17,379 nucleotides of DNA from an uncultured bacterium (lineage in GTDB: Bacteria > Actinomycetota > Coriobacteriia > Coriobacteriales > Coriobacteriaceae). Position numbers and translations under genes: made by a program. Position 1 is the stretch's first letter, and the number at the start of each line of letters is the position of its first letter. Below are positions 1 through 8,023 of the stretch, piece after piece. The notes beneath the pieces were generated by a model. It did not search any database, was not told where the DNA came from, and was given only the letters and a program-made list of their open reading frames with translations. The DNA is taken from the NCBI GenBank assembly GCA_905214615.1, contig CAJMMX010000054.1:1-17379 (forward strand), read 5' to 3'.

Positions 1-64
1 GGGGCTGAGTTTCTCACTGAGCGACTCTGCTTGCAGCCGGAGCGAAGGGGGAAACTCAGCCCCC
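1..64. repeat. GC-rich inverted repeat at window edge
   Basis: GGGGCTGAGTTTC at 1-13 is repeated as its exact reverse complement at 51-63. The stem extends inward by one G-U and one C-G pair, and C64 suggests it may continue to the left of the window. The 35-nt interior could form a smaller hairpin around 26-40. No T-run follows directly, so this is not a simple terminator. It could be part of a structured RNA or leader, or an inverted repeat cut by the window edge. I do not recognise tmRNA, SRP RNA, RNase P RNA or a tRNA in it. Confidence 0.55.
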
Positions 65-149
65 TCCGCCCCGGCCTACGGTGACTCGGTTGCACCGTGT
101 GCTGCCGAAGGGGCTTTGCGCGATGACTAGGGCTGAATAAAAAGTGAGT

Positions 150-164
150 GTGGGCAGAGCCCAC
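150..164 (+). terminator. Short hairpin, first of two tandem terminators
   Basis: GTGGGC at 150-155 pairs with GCCCAC at 159-164 around an AGA loop, and GTTTTG follows. The stem is short and the T-run has only four bases, so alone it would be a weak terminator. It lies just upstream of a much stronger one and may be a backup or an RNA 3' element. Confidence 0.4.
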
Positions 165-175
165 GTTTTGTATGG

Positions 176-213
176 GGTCCTCCGGTGAATTGCATTCACC
201 GGAGGACCTTTTT
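176..213 (+). terminator. Strong rho-independent terminator
   Basis: A perfect 15-bp stem (176-190 with 194-208, arm GGTCCTCCGGTGAAT) closes a 3-nt TGC loop and is followed by five T at 209-213. It ends transcription of whatever lies to the left of the window, either a gene or the structured region at 1-130. Confidence 0.92.
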
Positions 214-234
214 GTGGCTGGCTGAGAGTGCCGC

Positions 235-437
235 TGGACAGTTAGTTCAGATTTGTATTTTTGTGAGGGTGGAAAAGGCCGATTTGAGCTCAAATGAGTC
301 GTTCTTGGCGGTCTGATGCGACAAGGATGCGCAGTCAGGAATGAGAAAAGGGCGTTATTGGGTCTAAAACGGCTTCAAAACGATACGTTTGCACGTAAGG
401 ACCCGGCCAAAAAATACAAATCTGAACTAACTGTCCA
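235..437. mobile_element. MITE-like element with 28-bp perfect terminal inverted repeats
   Basis: The sequence at 235-262, beginning TGGACAGTTAGTTCAG, is repeated as an exact reverse complement at 410-437. The arms enclose 147 bp. The interior carries a 14-nt perfect palindrome, ATTTGAGCTCAAAT, at 282-295. There is no transposase gene and no coding sequence I trust inside. Long perfect termini, about 200 bp total length and no coding capacity fit a non-autonomous miniature element. A large regulatory hairpin is the main alternative. I could not identify a clear target-site duplication, so the mobile reading is inference. Confidence 0.5.
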
Positions 438-525
438 CCATCCTCCGTCAACCTCTCATTCCAAACCAAATCAGCCAACGTACGTCATAGCAATCTTCGG
501 TAGGTCGCAGGGCGGCGGTCGAGCT

Positions 526-567
526 TTTCTCTCGGGAAACTTCGCGAAGCCCAGTTCCCGAGGGAAA
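526..567. repeat. 13-bp inverted repeat with palindromic core
   Basis: TTTCTCTCGGGAA at 526-538 pairs with TTCCCGAGGGAAA at 555-567, with a single G-U pair. The loop contains the perfect palindrome CTTCGCGAAG at 540-549. No T-run follows. It may be a regulatory hairpin, an operator, or part of a second small repeat next to the 235-437 element. Confidence 0.5.
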
Positions 568-642
568 GGTATGGTCTGTGTAATACCAGATAAACAGTAC
601 ATTTTTGCTAGATTGGTATTTGACTGAAGAACCAATTGGTAT
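568..642. promoter_or_regulatory. Cluster of TTGGTAT / ATACCA operator-like sites
   Basis: AATACCA at 582-588 is the reverse complement of TGGTATT at 614-620. ATTGGTAT occurs at 612-619 and again at 635-642, 23 bp apart or about two helical turns. The second copy overlaps the perfect palindrome ACCAATTGGT at 631-640. GGTAT at 568-572 opposite ATACC at 583-587 adds another half-site pair. A TTGACT box at 620-625 lies inside the cluster without a convincing -10. The pattern fits binding of a dimeric regulator upstream of the glycosidase. No regulator gene is in the window. Confidence 0.35.
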
Positions 643-880
643 GGCTTATTAAGCCCACCTTGCCGCTGACGCTCATTTTACTGCCGCTGGTGGACTTCCG
701 AACTTGGTTGCGCAAGTGCTCCCATATATTGATATGACCTAGTAGGTGGCTATCTGGTTACTACCAGTTGGCCCCTTGGTAACGGGTGGCCCCATTGTGC
801 GGAATGTACCGAACATCCCCGTTTGATACGTTTTCCCATGCTGCCGGGGGGCGTCCTCGGCACCTCAGCATCTCGGAAGA

Positions 881-886
881 AAGGAG
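881..886 (+). promoter_or_regulatory. Ribosome binding site that sets the GH31 start
   Basis: AAGGAG lies 5 nt before a GTG codon at 892. The frame is open further upstream to an ATG at 823, but that ATG has no Shine-Dalgarno site and would put 23 odd residues before an otherwise ideal signal peptide. GTG892 is therefore the likely start. Confidence 0.85.
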
Positions 887-891
887 ACCAG

Positions 892-3800
892 GTGCGCAGG
901 AATTCCATTTTTACGAAACGGTGGGTGAAGGGAAGCGCGGTCCTCGTTGCCACTGCAGCGACGCTCGTGTTTGCCAATCCCCAGCAGGCGATTGCCACGC
1001 CACTCAAGGGCGTCGACTCGGCGACCGTGTCCCAGTCTGCCTCGAATGTCGTCGACATCGATTTCGCTGACGGCATCAAGGGCCGTATTACGTTCCTCGA
1101 GGACGGTATTTTCCGTTATAACGTCGACCCCAAGGGTGAGTTTTCCGAGTACGCCACGCCGCGCAGTAAGTCCCACACGGCTAAGATCCAGGCTCAGCCC
1201 GATACCTCGGACACCTACAGCAAGCCGAGTGCGACGGTTGCCGACAAGGGCGACACTATCGAGATCACCGGCGGAAAGGCGACCGTGATCCTGGACAAGG
1301 CGACTGGCAAGATGAGTATCAAGTCAGGCGACCGTGTCGTGGTTTCCGAGTCCGCGTCCCTCGACCTTGATAAGAAGGGTACCGTCCAGACGCTCGCCAA
1401 GGAGAAGTCCGAGAACTTCTTTGGCGGCGGCACCCAGAACGGACGCTTCCTGCACACCAACCAGACCATCGCCATCTCCAACACGAACAACTGGACCGAT
1501 GGCGGCGTTGCCTCGCCCAACCCGTTTTATTGGACGAGTGACGGCTACGGCGTGCTCCGAAACACGTTTGCAGAGGGTTCCTACGACTTCGGTTCCACGG
1601 ACTCATCGACGGTCACGACTTTGCACAGCGAGAATGAGTTTGATGCCTACTACTTCGTGGCGACCAACGAGGGAGCTTCGAACGTGGCAACTGAGATGCT
1701 GCAGGACTACTACAAGGTGACCGGTAACCCGGTACTGCTGCCCGAGTACGGGTTCTACCTTGGTCATCTTAATGCCTATAACCGTGATGGCTGGTCAACG
1801 ACCTCGGGTCAAAAGAAGTGGGAGACCAAGGGCAGCAAGTCCTCGAGTGAGAAGGGCGACGTTAAGTACGAGTCTGGCATGTCGACGGGCTACAAGCTCG
1901 ACGGCACACTTGCGGCCGAGACGCTCAACGGTGAGGGCCCTACGGTTGATACCGAGAACATGAAAGCGACCGATTTCGACCGCCAGTTCTCTGCTCGGCA
2001 GGTTATCGATGACTACGAGGACAGCGACATGCCGCTCGGCTGGTTCCTGCCGAACGACGGCTACGGCGCCGGCTATGGCCAGAACGGTTACTACAAGACC
2101 GGCGGCGTCAACTCCGACGGAGCGAGCTCGGCCGACCGTCTTAACGCTGTGCGTGCCAACGTCGACAACCTTAAGAAGTTCACCGAGTATGCCAACTCAA
2201 AGGGTGTGAGCACGGGCTTGTGGACCCAGTCCAACCTTGAGCCCGACAGCAACCCTGAGACCCCGTGGCATCTGCTTCGCGACTTCGACGCCGAGGTCAA
2301 GACGGGAGGCATCACTACCCTTAAGACCGACGTTGCCTGGGTTGGATCTGGCTACTCCTTTGGTCTTAATGGCATCAAGACAGCTTATGACACGGTGACG
2401 ACCGGCGCTAACAAGCGCCCCAACATCATCACGCTCGATGGTTGGGCCGGCACGCAGCGCTTTGGTGGCATTTGGACCGGCGACCAGTATGGCGGTAACT
2501 GGGAGTACATTCGCTTCCATATCCCCACGTATATCGGTCAGAGTCTTTCGGGCAACCCCAACATCGGCTCCGACATGGATGGCATTTTTGGCGGCGACCC
2601 CATCATCTCTGCGCGTGACTACCAGTGGAAGACGTTCACGCCCTCTATGCTCGACATGGACGGTTGGGGCACCTACCGTAAATCGCCCATGACGCACGGC
2701 GATCCCTACACAGGCATCTCGCGCTTCTACCTCAAGCTCAAGGCGCAGCTCATGCCCTATATCTACACGAGTGCGGCCTCGGCGGCCAACATCGACACGG
2801 GTAACGGCGATGCCGGCCTGCCCATGATCCGCGCCATGCTGCTTTCCGATAACTCCGAGTACGCCGCAAGCACCTCGACGCAGTACCAGTATATGTTCGG
2901 TGAGAACTTCCTAGTGGCACCGGTGTATCAGGATACCCAGGCAGACGAGAACGGCAACGACATTCGCAATGGGATTTACCTCCCCAACTACGGCACCGAC
3001 GAGAATCCCACCATCTGGATCGATTACTTCTCGGGTAAGCAGTATCGCGGCGGCCAGGTTCTCAACAACTACGAGGCTCCGCTTTGGAAGCTGCCGCTGT
3101 TTGTGAAGGCCAACGCTATCGTGCCGATGTACGCCGAGAACAACAACCCCGAGGCCGTGAGCGACACCAACACCAAGGGTACCGACCGCAGCCAGCGTAT
3201 CGTCGAGTTCTTCGCCACCGAGGGCGACGGCACCTTTACACAGTACGAGGACGACGGCTCCTCCATCGAGAACAACACGACTGAGGACGATTCCTACGGT
3301 ACGATCGACAATATCTCCTACGGTAAGCATGTGAGCACCGTCTACAGCTCCAAGGCCGCAGGCGGCACCGCGACCTTTACCGCCGAGGCCTCGCAGGGTG
3401 GCTACAACGGCTACGACTCCAACCGCACCACGACCTTCGTGGCCAACGTGTCCGCCGAGCCCACGAGCATCGTCGCCAAGAACGGCGGATCCGCGCTCAA
3501 CGTGGTTGAGGTCGACTCGCAGGAGGCCTTTGACACCGCGACCCCCGAGGCCGGCCAGGCGGTCTACTTCTACAGCGAGGCCCCTAACCTCAACCACTAC
3601 GGCAGCGATGCGGACGGCACCGAGGCCGAGCAGGGCGAGAGCTTCAACAACACCAAGATCACCACGAACCCCAAGGTCTACGTCAAGTTCGCGAAGACCG
3701 ATGTTGCTGCGGCGGCGCAGACGCTCGAGCTGGGCGGTTTCGTGAACGCCGACGCCACGCTCACAGCCGATCGCCTCAACGAGAACCTCTCCGCACCCAC

Positions 3801-6800
3801 GAACCTTGCTGCCCCCGAGGACGTCACGACCCCAACGAGCATCAAGCTCACCTGGGGAAAGGTCGATGGTGCTACCTCTTACGACCTTAAGGTCGACGGC
3901 ACTGTGTTTGCCGTGGGTGATGCGGCCGAGTTCACGCACACCGACCTCGCCTACAATAGCAAGCACACCTACCAGATTCGTTCGCGCAACGCCGAGGGTT
4001 ACTCCGCCTGGAGCGATGTGCTCGAGGCGAACTCCGCACTCGATCCGTGGCGGAACGTCCCCGACGCCGAGCAAATCACCTGGGAGGGCTCACTTTACGG
4101 CAGCCATAAGGCCGAGCTCGCCTTCGACCATGAGTTCCAGTCGGGCGACGGCGGTTTCCACTCCGGTGGCAACGATCTGGGCAAGGCGCTTACCGTTGAC
4201 TATGGACGCGCTTACAAGCTCGATAAGCTCGAGTACTATCCGCGCGATGACGCCGGCAACGGCACTGTGACCAAGATGCGTGTTGAGACGAGTCTCGATG
4301 GCGTCCACTGGGCGAGCCAGGAGGTCGATTGGGCACGTTCCGCTGATTGTAAGACGGTAGCGTTTGATGGCACCGTGGCCGCCCGTTATGTGCGCATGAC
4401 ACCGCTCGCCTCGGTCGGCAATTTCTTCTCCGCGTCCGAGATTGCCATCTACAAGACCGACGGCACGGATGGCTTCGCCGTGGGCTCCAACCTCAACAAG
4501 GCCACGATCTCCGACGGAGACTACTCCAACATGAAGAACTATCTGGGCCTCGAGAATCGCGAGCCCGATACCCCGACGTTCGGTTCGCAGATCCGCGACC
4601 ACTTCGCCGACCTCAACGATAACGGCGTTTACGACGTCTACGATTACTCGTTCACCATGGCGGGTCTTGACGGCGGCACTAAACAAAAGGGCAAGGTCGC
4701 AGGTTCGCTCGCGGTGATTCCGAGCAAGACCGAGGTCGAGGCCGGTGATGAGATCACCGTTGATGTCTATGCGGCCGACGCCAAGAACGTCAACGCCCTG
4801 GGCGCTCTCGTCAACTTCAAGAGCGACCAGTTCGAGTTTGTGTCCGAGAGCATCGCGCAGGACGGCTCGACTGCCGGCATGGAGAACCTGTCTCGCGAGA
4901 AGGTCCAGTTCGCGGACAGAACGCAGACTATCAATCTCGCCTTTGCCAACCGCGGCGATGGCAAGCTCTACAACGGTACCGGCGCGGTGGCGAGTTTCAA
5001 GCTCAAGGCCAAGACCGCCGGCAAGGTCGAACTGCCCTCGACATCTTGGCTCATCGGTCCGGCATGCGACGCACTTGAGTTTGCGAGCGACGGCACGGTG
5101 ACGATGCCGGATGTTCCTCAGCCAACGGTCGCCGAGTACGGTCAGGATGCCTTCAACATCACGATGACCAACGATGAGCTCACGACCGACGACGGGACCA
5201 ACGTCGAGAAACTTATCCAGCAGAAGAGCTATAACGCGCTGTTCGATAATAACGAGGGCGACAACGGCTTTGAGTTCCTATGGGACTGGGAGAGCAACTG
5301 GGACAGCGAGGGTAAGCTTCCGAGTTACGTGAAGCTTCCCACCACGATGACATTCGCATTTAAGACGCCGTCGAAACTCGATAGTGTCGAGGTCGTTAAC
5401 CGCAACGGTGGCAACGGAACCGTGCAGAAGATCAAGGCTGTCGTGACGTTCGAGGATGGCTCGACCCAAGAGTTCGCGGGCGGGGAGTACGATTCCTTCC
5501 GGGCTCGCTACGCCTTTGGCCTCTCTGCCGAGAACAAGGGCAAGAAGGCGACCAAGGTCGAGGTCACGCCGCTTGAGGCATCGGGTGGCCGGATGCTCAC
5601 ACTGCGTGAGGTTAACTTCAACTACACGCAGGGTGTCGAGGCCATCGAGGGTGTCGAGCTAGGCAAGAACCAGACCGAGTTCTTTGAAGGCGACGTTACG
5701 CTCGTCGACGCCAAGGCCACGCCTGAGAGCGCCGGCTACCCCTATGTGACGGTCGAGAGCTCCGACCCCTCTGTGGTAAGCGTCTCCGCTGTTCAGGCTG
5801 GCGATAGCGTGAGCTACTACCTGCGTGCCAACAAGGCCGGCAAGGCAAAGATCACGGTGGCGTCGGTACTCGACCCCTCCAAGACCGCATCCTATGAGGT
5901 CGAGGTCAAGGCTGGTGTCGATACCTCTGCGCTCGTGGCAGCGCTTTCCAAGGCCGCGGGCTACAGCGAGTCCGTCTACACTAAGGATTCCTATGCAGCT
6001 CTCACCGCTGCGGTCGAGGCGGCTCAGAAGCTCCTCGACGGCGGCCAAGGCAGCTATAGCAAGAAGGATGTCGCAGACGCCACAGCCAAGATCGAGAAGG
6101 CAATCGACGGCCTCAAGATGCGCCCTGTCGATGAGAAGATCCTCATCAACACGCCCGAGAACCGCAAGAACGTCACGGTGGTCGGCTTCTCGAGCGAAGC
6201 CGACTACGAGGGCAGCAACGCTGTCAACGCTCTCGACGGCGACGAGCGGACGCTATGGCACAGCGACTGGGCCTATGAGACCGGTATGCCCCAGTATCTG
6301 AGTGTCGACCTGGGCCGCGACTACGATCTCACCGATGTCACGTTCCTGCCGCGCCAGGACGGCGGCACCAACGGCGATATCTTCGAGGCCGAGATACTGG
6401 TCTCCGACACTGCCGACGGCTATGAGATGGGCACCGCCGTGTCGATGGGTACGTTTGCCTTCGACAACGACGGTCACGTACTCACCGACCGTGGCGACTG
6501 GAAACAGATGAGCTTTGGCGCCGCGCGCGGTCGCTACGTGACCGTCAAGGTGATTCACGCCGGCGGTGGCAACGTTGATGCCTACTGCAGCATGGCGGAG
6601 CTCAAGTTCTACGGTACGGCCGTCCCCGATCCGGTGGCGAAGGATGATCTCGCTACCGCGATCGAAAAGGTTGATGCCGAGGTTGCTGCCGGCGACCTCA
6701 AGGCCGGTGACTACACCGAGGCCTCCTGGACGGCGCTCGAGAACGCCCTGGCGAGCGCCCGCGCCATCTTGAGCGACAAGAACGCCACGCAGGACGAGGT

Positions 6801-7305
6801 CGACCAGGCGCTCAGGGCGCTCGAGAGCGCCCGCGGCGCGCTCGAGAAGACCCCGGTGGCCCCGGTCGAGAATCCGACTAAGAAGCAGCTCAAGGCCCTG
6901 GTCAAGCAGGCGAAGGAGACTGACACCAGGGGCAAGACGGCCGAGTCTGTCAAGGCCCTGACGGATGCCATTACCTACGCCGAGGACGTCTTGGGTGATG
7001 AGAATGCTTCCGACACCCAGCTCCAGGCGGCCTATGACCAGCTCAAGCTGGCCATTGAGAGCCTCAAGGATGCCGATTCCGGCAACCAGGGCGGCTCGGG
7101 CAACCAGGGTTCCGGCAATGGCTCGAACGGCGGCAACCAGGCGGGCAAGCCCGCAGGCGACAAGGCCCAGGGCAGCAAGAAGAACGGTTCGGCGATTCCC
7201 AATACCGGAGACCAGACGGCGGCGACCGTCGCGACCGTCGGTGGTCTTGGCGCCATCATCGCCGCGATCGGCGCTTTCTTCCATCGTCGCAGCAAGGCTA
7301 AGTAG
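892..7305 (+). CDS. Wall-anchored multimodular GH31 glycosidase, possibly alpha-N-acetylgalactosaminidase
   Basis: This is a secreted glycoside hydrolase of about 2137 residues starting at GTG892. Domains, in approximate residues: signal peptide 1-40 (basic RRNSIFTKRW, hydrophobic core, A-x-A end); GH31 N-terminal beta domain about 50-280; catalytic barrel about 290-690; C-terminal sheets and DUF5110-like region (YEDDGSS) about 770-900; FN3 968-1050; F5/8 or CBM32-like 1051-1188; dockerin-like EF-hand 1240-1254; cohesin-like 1268-1405; second F5/8-like 1415-1580; Ig-like (Big2) 1583-1675; FIVAR 1676-1743; third F5/8-like 1750-1912; two more FIVAR 1914-1986 and 1994-2060; Gly/Asn/Ser linker; IPNTG sorting signal 2102-2106, hydrophobic segment and HRRSKAK tail. 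The predicted nucleophile is Asp480 in KTDVAW and the acid/base is Asp531 in WTGDQY. The LPNDGYGAGYG segment and spacing recall GH31 alpha-N-acetylgalactosaminidases, known to act on Tn-type O-glycans; that substrate is inference. Alpha-galactosidase or alpha-glucosidase activity is the alternative. It is monocistronic, followed by a terminator. Confidence 0.9.
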   Translation: MRRNSIFTKRWVKGSAVLVATAATLVFANPQQAIATPLKGVDSATVSQSASNVVDIDFADGIKGRITFLEDGIFRYNVDPKGEFSEYATPRSKSHTAKIQAQPDTSDTYSKPSATVADKGDTIEITGGKATVILDKATGKMSIKSGDRVVVSESASLDLDKKGTVQTLAKEKSENFFGGGTQNGRFLHTNQTIAISNTNNWTDGGVASPNPFYWTSDGYGVLRNTFAEGSYDFGSTDSSTVTTLHSENEFDAYYFVATNEGASNVATEMLQDYYKVTGNPVLLPEYGFYLGHLNAYNRDGWSTTSGQKKWETKGSKSSSEKGDVKYESGMSTGYKLDGTLAAETLNGEGPTVDTENMKATDFDRQFSARQVIDDYEDSDMPLGWFLPNDGYGAGYGQNGYYKTGGVNSDGASSADRLNAVRANVDNLKKFTEYANSKGVSTGLWTQSNLEPDSNPETPWHLLRDFDAEVKTGGITTLKTDVAWVGSGYSFGLNGIKTAYDTVTTGANKRPNIITLDGWAGTQRFGGIWTGDQYGGNWEYIRFHIPTYIGQSLSGNPNIGSDMDGIFGGDPIISARDYQWKTFTPSMLDMDGWGTYRKSPMTHGDPYTGISRFYLKLKAQLMPYIYTSAASAANIDTGNGDAGLPMIRAMLLSDNSEYAASTSTQYQYMFGENFLVAPVYQDTQADENGNDIRNGIYLPNYGTDENPTIWIDYFSGKQYRGGQVLNNYEAPLWKLPLFVKANAIVPMYAENNNPEAVSDTNTKGTDRSQRIVEFFATEGDGTFTQYEDDGSSIENNTTEDDSYGTIDNISYGKHVSTVYSSKAAGGTATFTAEASQGGYNGYDSNRTTTFVANVSAEPTSIVAKNGGSALNVVEVDSQEAFDTATPEAGQAVYFYSEAPNLNHYGSDADGTEAEQGESFNNTKITTNPKVYVKFAKTDVAAAAQTLELGGFVNADATLTADRLNENLSAPTNLAAPEDVTTPTSIKLTWGKVDGATSYDLKVDGTVFAVGDAAEFTHTDLAYNSKHTYQIRSRNAEGYSAWSDVLEANSALDPWRNVPDAEQITWEGSLYGSHKAELAFDHEFQSGDGGFHSGGNDLGKALTVDYGRAYKLDKLEYYPRDDAGNGTVTKMRVETSLDGVHWASQEVDWARSADCKTVAFDGTVAARYVRMTPLASVGNFFSASEIAIYKTDGTDGFAVGSNLNKATISDGDYSNMKNYLGLENREPDTPTFGSQIRDHFADLNDNGVYDVYDYSFTMAGLDGGTKQKGKVAGSLAVIPSKTEVEAGDEITVDVYAADAKNVNALGALVNFKSDQFEFVSESIAQDGSTAGMENLSREKVQFADRTQTINLAFANRGDGKLYNGTGAVASFKLKAKTAGKVELPSTSWLIGPACDALEFASDGTVTMPDVPQPTVAEYGQDAFNITMTNDELTTDDGTNVEKLIQQKSYNALFDNNEGDNGFEFLWDWESNWDSEGKLPSYVKLPTTMTFAFKTPSKLDSVEVVNRNGGNGTVQKIKAVVTFEDGSTQEFAGGEYDSFRARYAFGLSAENKGKKATKVEVTPLEASGGRMLTLREVNFNYTQGVEAIEGVELGKNQTEFFEGDVTLVDAKATPESAGYPYVTVESSDPSVVSVSAVQAGDSVSYYLRANKAGKAKITVASVLDPSKTASYEVEVKAGVDTSALVAALSKAAGYSESVYTKDSYAALTAAVEAAQKLLDGGQGSYSKKDVADATAKIEKAIDGLKMRPVDEKILINTPENRKNVTVVGFSSEADYEGSNAVNALDGDERTLWHSDWAYETGMPQYLSVDLGRDYDLTDVTFLPRQDGGTNGDIFEAEILVSDTADGYEMGTAVSMGTFAFDNDGHVLTDRGDWKQMSFGAARGRYVTVKVIHAGGGNVDAYCSMAELKFYGTAVPDPVAKDDLATAIEKVDAEVAAGDLKAGDYTEASWTALENALASARAILSDKNATQDEVDQALRALESARGALEKTPVAPVENPTKKQLKALVKQAKETDTRGKTAESVKALTDAITYAEDVLGDENASDTQLQAAYDQLKLAIESLKDADSGNQGGSGNQGSGNGSNGGNQAGKPAGDKAQGSKKNGSAIPNTGDQTAATVATVGGLGAIIAAIGAFFHRRSKAK

Positions 7306-7324
7306 CCCCAGCAACAGCTAAGCA

Positions 7325-7367
7325 AGCGTGCCCGCCGTCCCACCCAAGGACGGTGGGCACGCTTTTT
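7325..7367 (+). terminator. Strong terminator after the GH31 gene
   Basis: A 16-bp stem with one G-U pair (7325-7340 with 7348-7363) closes a CACCCAA loop and runs into five T at 7363-7367. It lies 20 bp after the GH31 stop and separates that gene from purE. Confidence 0.93.
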
Positions 7368-7450
7368 GAATGTAGGCGGAAAGCTCCGACCCTTCGGCCT
7401 TAATCTCGCAAAGCGTTCCGTCTCCCGCCGAACACATCGGCATCGGCGGC

Positions 7451-7456
7451 TATACT
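7451..7456 (+). promoter_or_regulatory. Possible -10 box for purE
   Basis: TATACT lies 67 bp before the purE start, after the terminator. No good -35 box sits at 16-18 bp (CCGAAC at 7428-7433). A small inverted repeat, GCCGA-ACACA-TCGGC at 7427-7441, overlaps the -35 area and might be an operator. Both are tentative. Confidence 0.35.
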
Positions 7457-7522
7457 TGAATTATTTGCAGTTAAGGGTCGCGGATTTGCCGCGTCACCGC
7501 TCTCAACAGGAGGTCTTTGTTT

Positions 7523-7987
7523 ATGGCAGATCAGAAGCCGGTTGTCGGGATCATCATGGGCTCCAAGTCCGATCTGGGCGTTATGGAAGGTTGCACCGCC
7601 GAGCTCGAGGCGCTAGGCGTGCCCTATGAGCTCGTGATTGCAAGCGCGCACCGTACGCCGGCGAAGGTCCATGAGTGGGCCTCGACTGCTGCTGACCGCG
7701 GCATCAAGGTGATTATCGCTGCTGCCGGCAAGGCTGCTCACCTGGGCGGTGTCGTGGCGGCCTTTACGCCGCTGCCGGTCATCGGCGTGCCTATGAAGAC
7801 GGGCGATCTGGGTGGTATGGACTCGCTGCTGTCGATGGTGCAGATGCCTTCGGGCGTGCCCGTTGCCTGTGTGGCCATCAACGGTGCCAAGAACGCCGCC
7901 ATTTACGCCACGCAGATTCTGGGCGCATGCGACCCCGAGTACCGCAAGGTTATCGAGAAGATGAAGCAGGAGATGGCTGACGCCTAA
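7523..7987 (+). CDS. purE: PurE, N5-carboxyaminoimidazole ribonucleotide mutase
   Basis: A cytoplasmic purine biosynthesis enzyme of 154 residues, close to the usual class I PurE length of about 160. Class I PurE moves the carboxylate of N5-CAIR to make CAIR, the sixth step to IMP. Visible signatures are GSKSD near the N-terminus, the SAHRTP motif with the catalytic-site His, AAGKAAHLGG, PVIGVP and DSLLSMVQMPSGVPVA. The AAGxAAHL form argues for class I (mutase) rather than class II (direct CO2) PurE. ATG7523 is chosen because AGGAGG at 7508-7513 lies 9 nt upstream; an in-frame TTG at 7517 is too close to that site. The partner purK is not in this window. The sortase gene begins 36 nt downstream, so cotranscription is likely. 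The purF-purM-purN genes are 3 kb away on the same strand, beyond an oppositely oriented gene. Confidence 0.96.
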   Translation: MADQKPVVGIIMGSKSDLGVMEGCTAELEALGVPYELVIASAHRTPAKVHEWASTAADRGIKVIIAAAGKAAHLGGVVAAFTPLPVIGVPMKTGDLGGMDSLLSMVQMPSGVPVACVAINGAKNAAIYATQILGACDPEYRKVIEKMKQEMADA

Positions 7988-8023
7988 GCGCTCTGCCAAT
8001 CCATTTGCAGTATAAGGAGAGCC

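Larger units (their letters stand above)
438..891. other. Non-coding region upstream of the GH31 gene
   Basis: This stretch lacks a gene I can support and looks more AT-rich than its surroundings. It contains the hairpin at 526-567 and the TTGGTAT-type sites at 568-642. Two direct copies of TGCCGCTG lie at 661-668 and 682-689, and two copies of TGGCCCC at 769-775 and 787-793. A weak promoter candidate is TTGGTT at 704-709 with TATTGA at 727-732 (17-nt spacing), but neither box is convincing. The long leader suggests regulated expression of the glycosidase. Confidence 0.45.

Noticed and set aside
2..130. Open frame entering from the left edge and ending at TAG 128-130, which could be a protein C-terminus
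   Set aside because: Only about 42 codons, Ser/Ala-rich with no recognisable motif, and it overlaps the strong inverted repeat. It cannot be judged without upstream sequence.
316..627. 103-residue open frame on the + strand between the left terminator and the GH31 gene
   Set aside because: It starts inside the inverted-repeat element, has no clear ribosome binding site, is basic with no domain pattern, and runs through the hairpin at 526-567. It is most likely non-coding.
823..891. Upstream extension of the GH31 reading frame to ATG823
   Set aside because: There is no Shine-Dalgarno site at 823, while GTG892 has a strong one and begins an ideal signal peptide.
2911..4074. 387-residue antisense open frame inside the GH31 gene
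   Set aside because: A shadow of high-GC codon use on the opposite strand: Val/Gly/Leu-rich with no fold pattern, opposite clear domains of the GH31 protein.
6253..7314. 353-residue antisense open frame over the FIVAR and anchor region
   Set aside because: Same GC-driven shadow; the sense strand encodes recognisable F5/8, FIVAR and sorting-signal modules.
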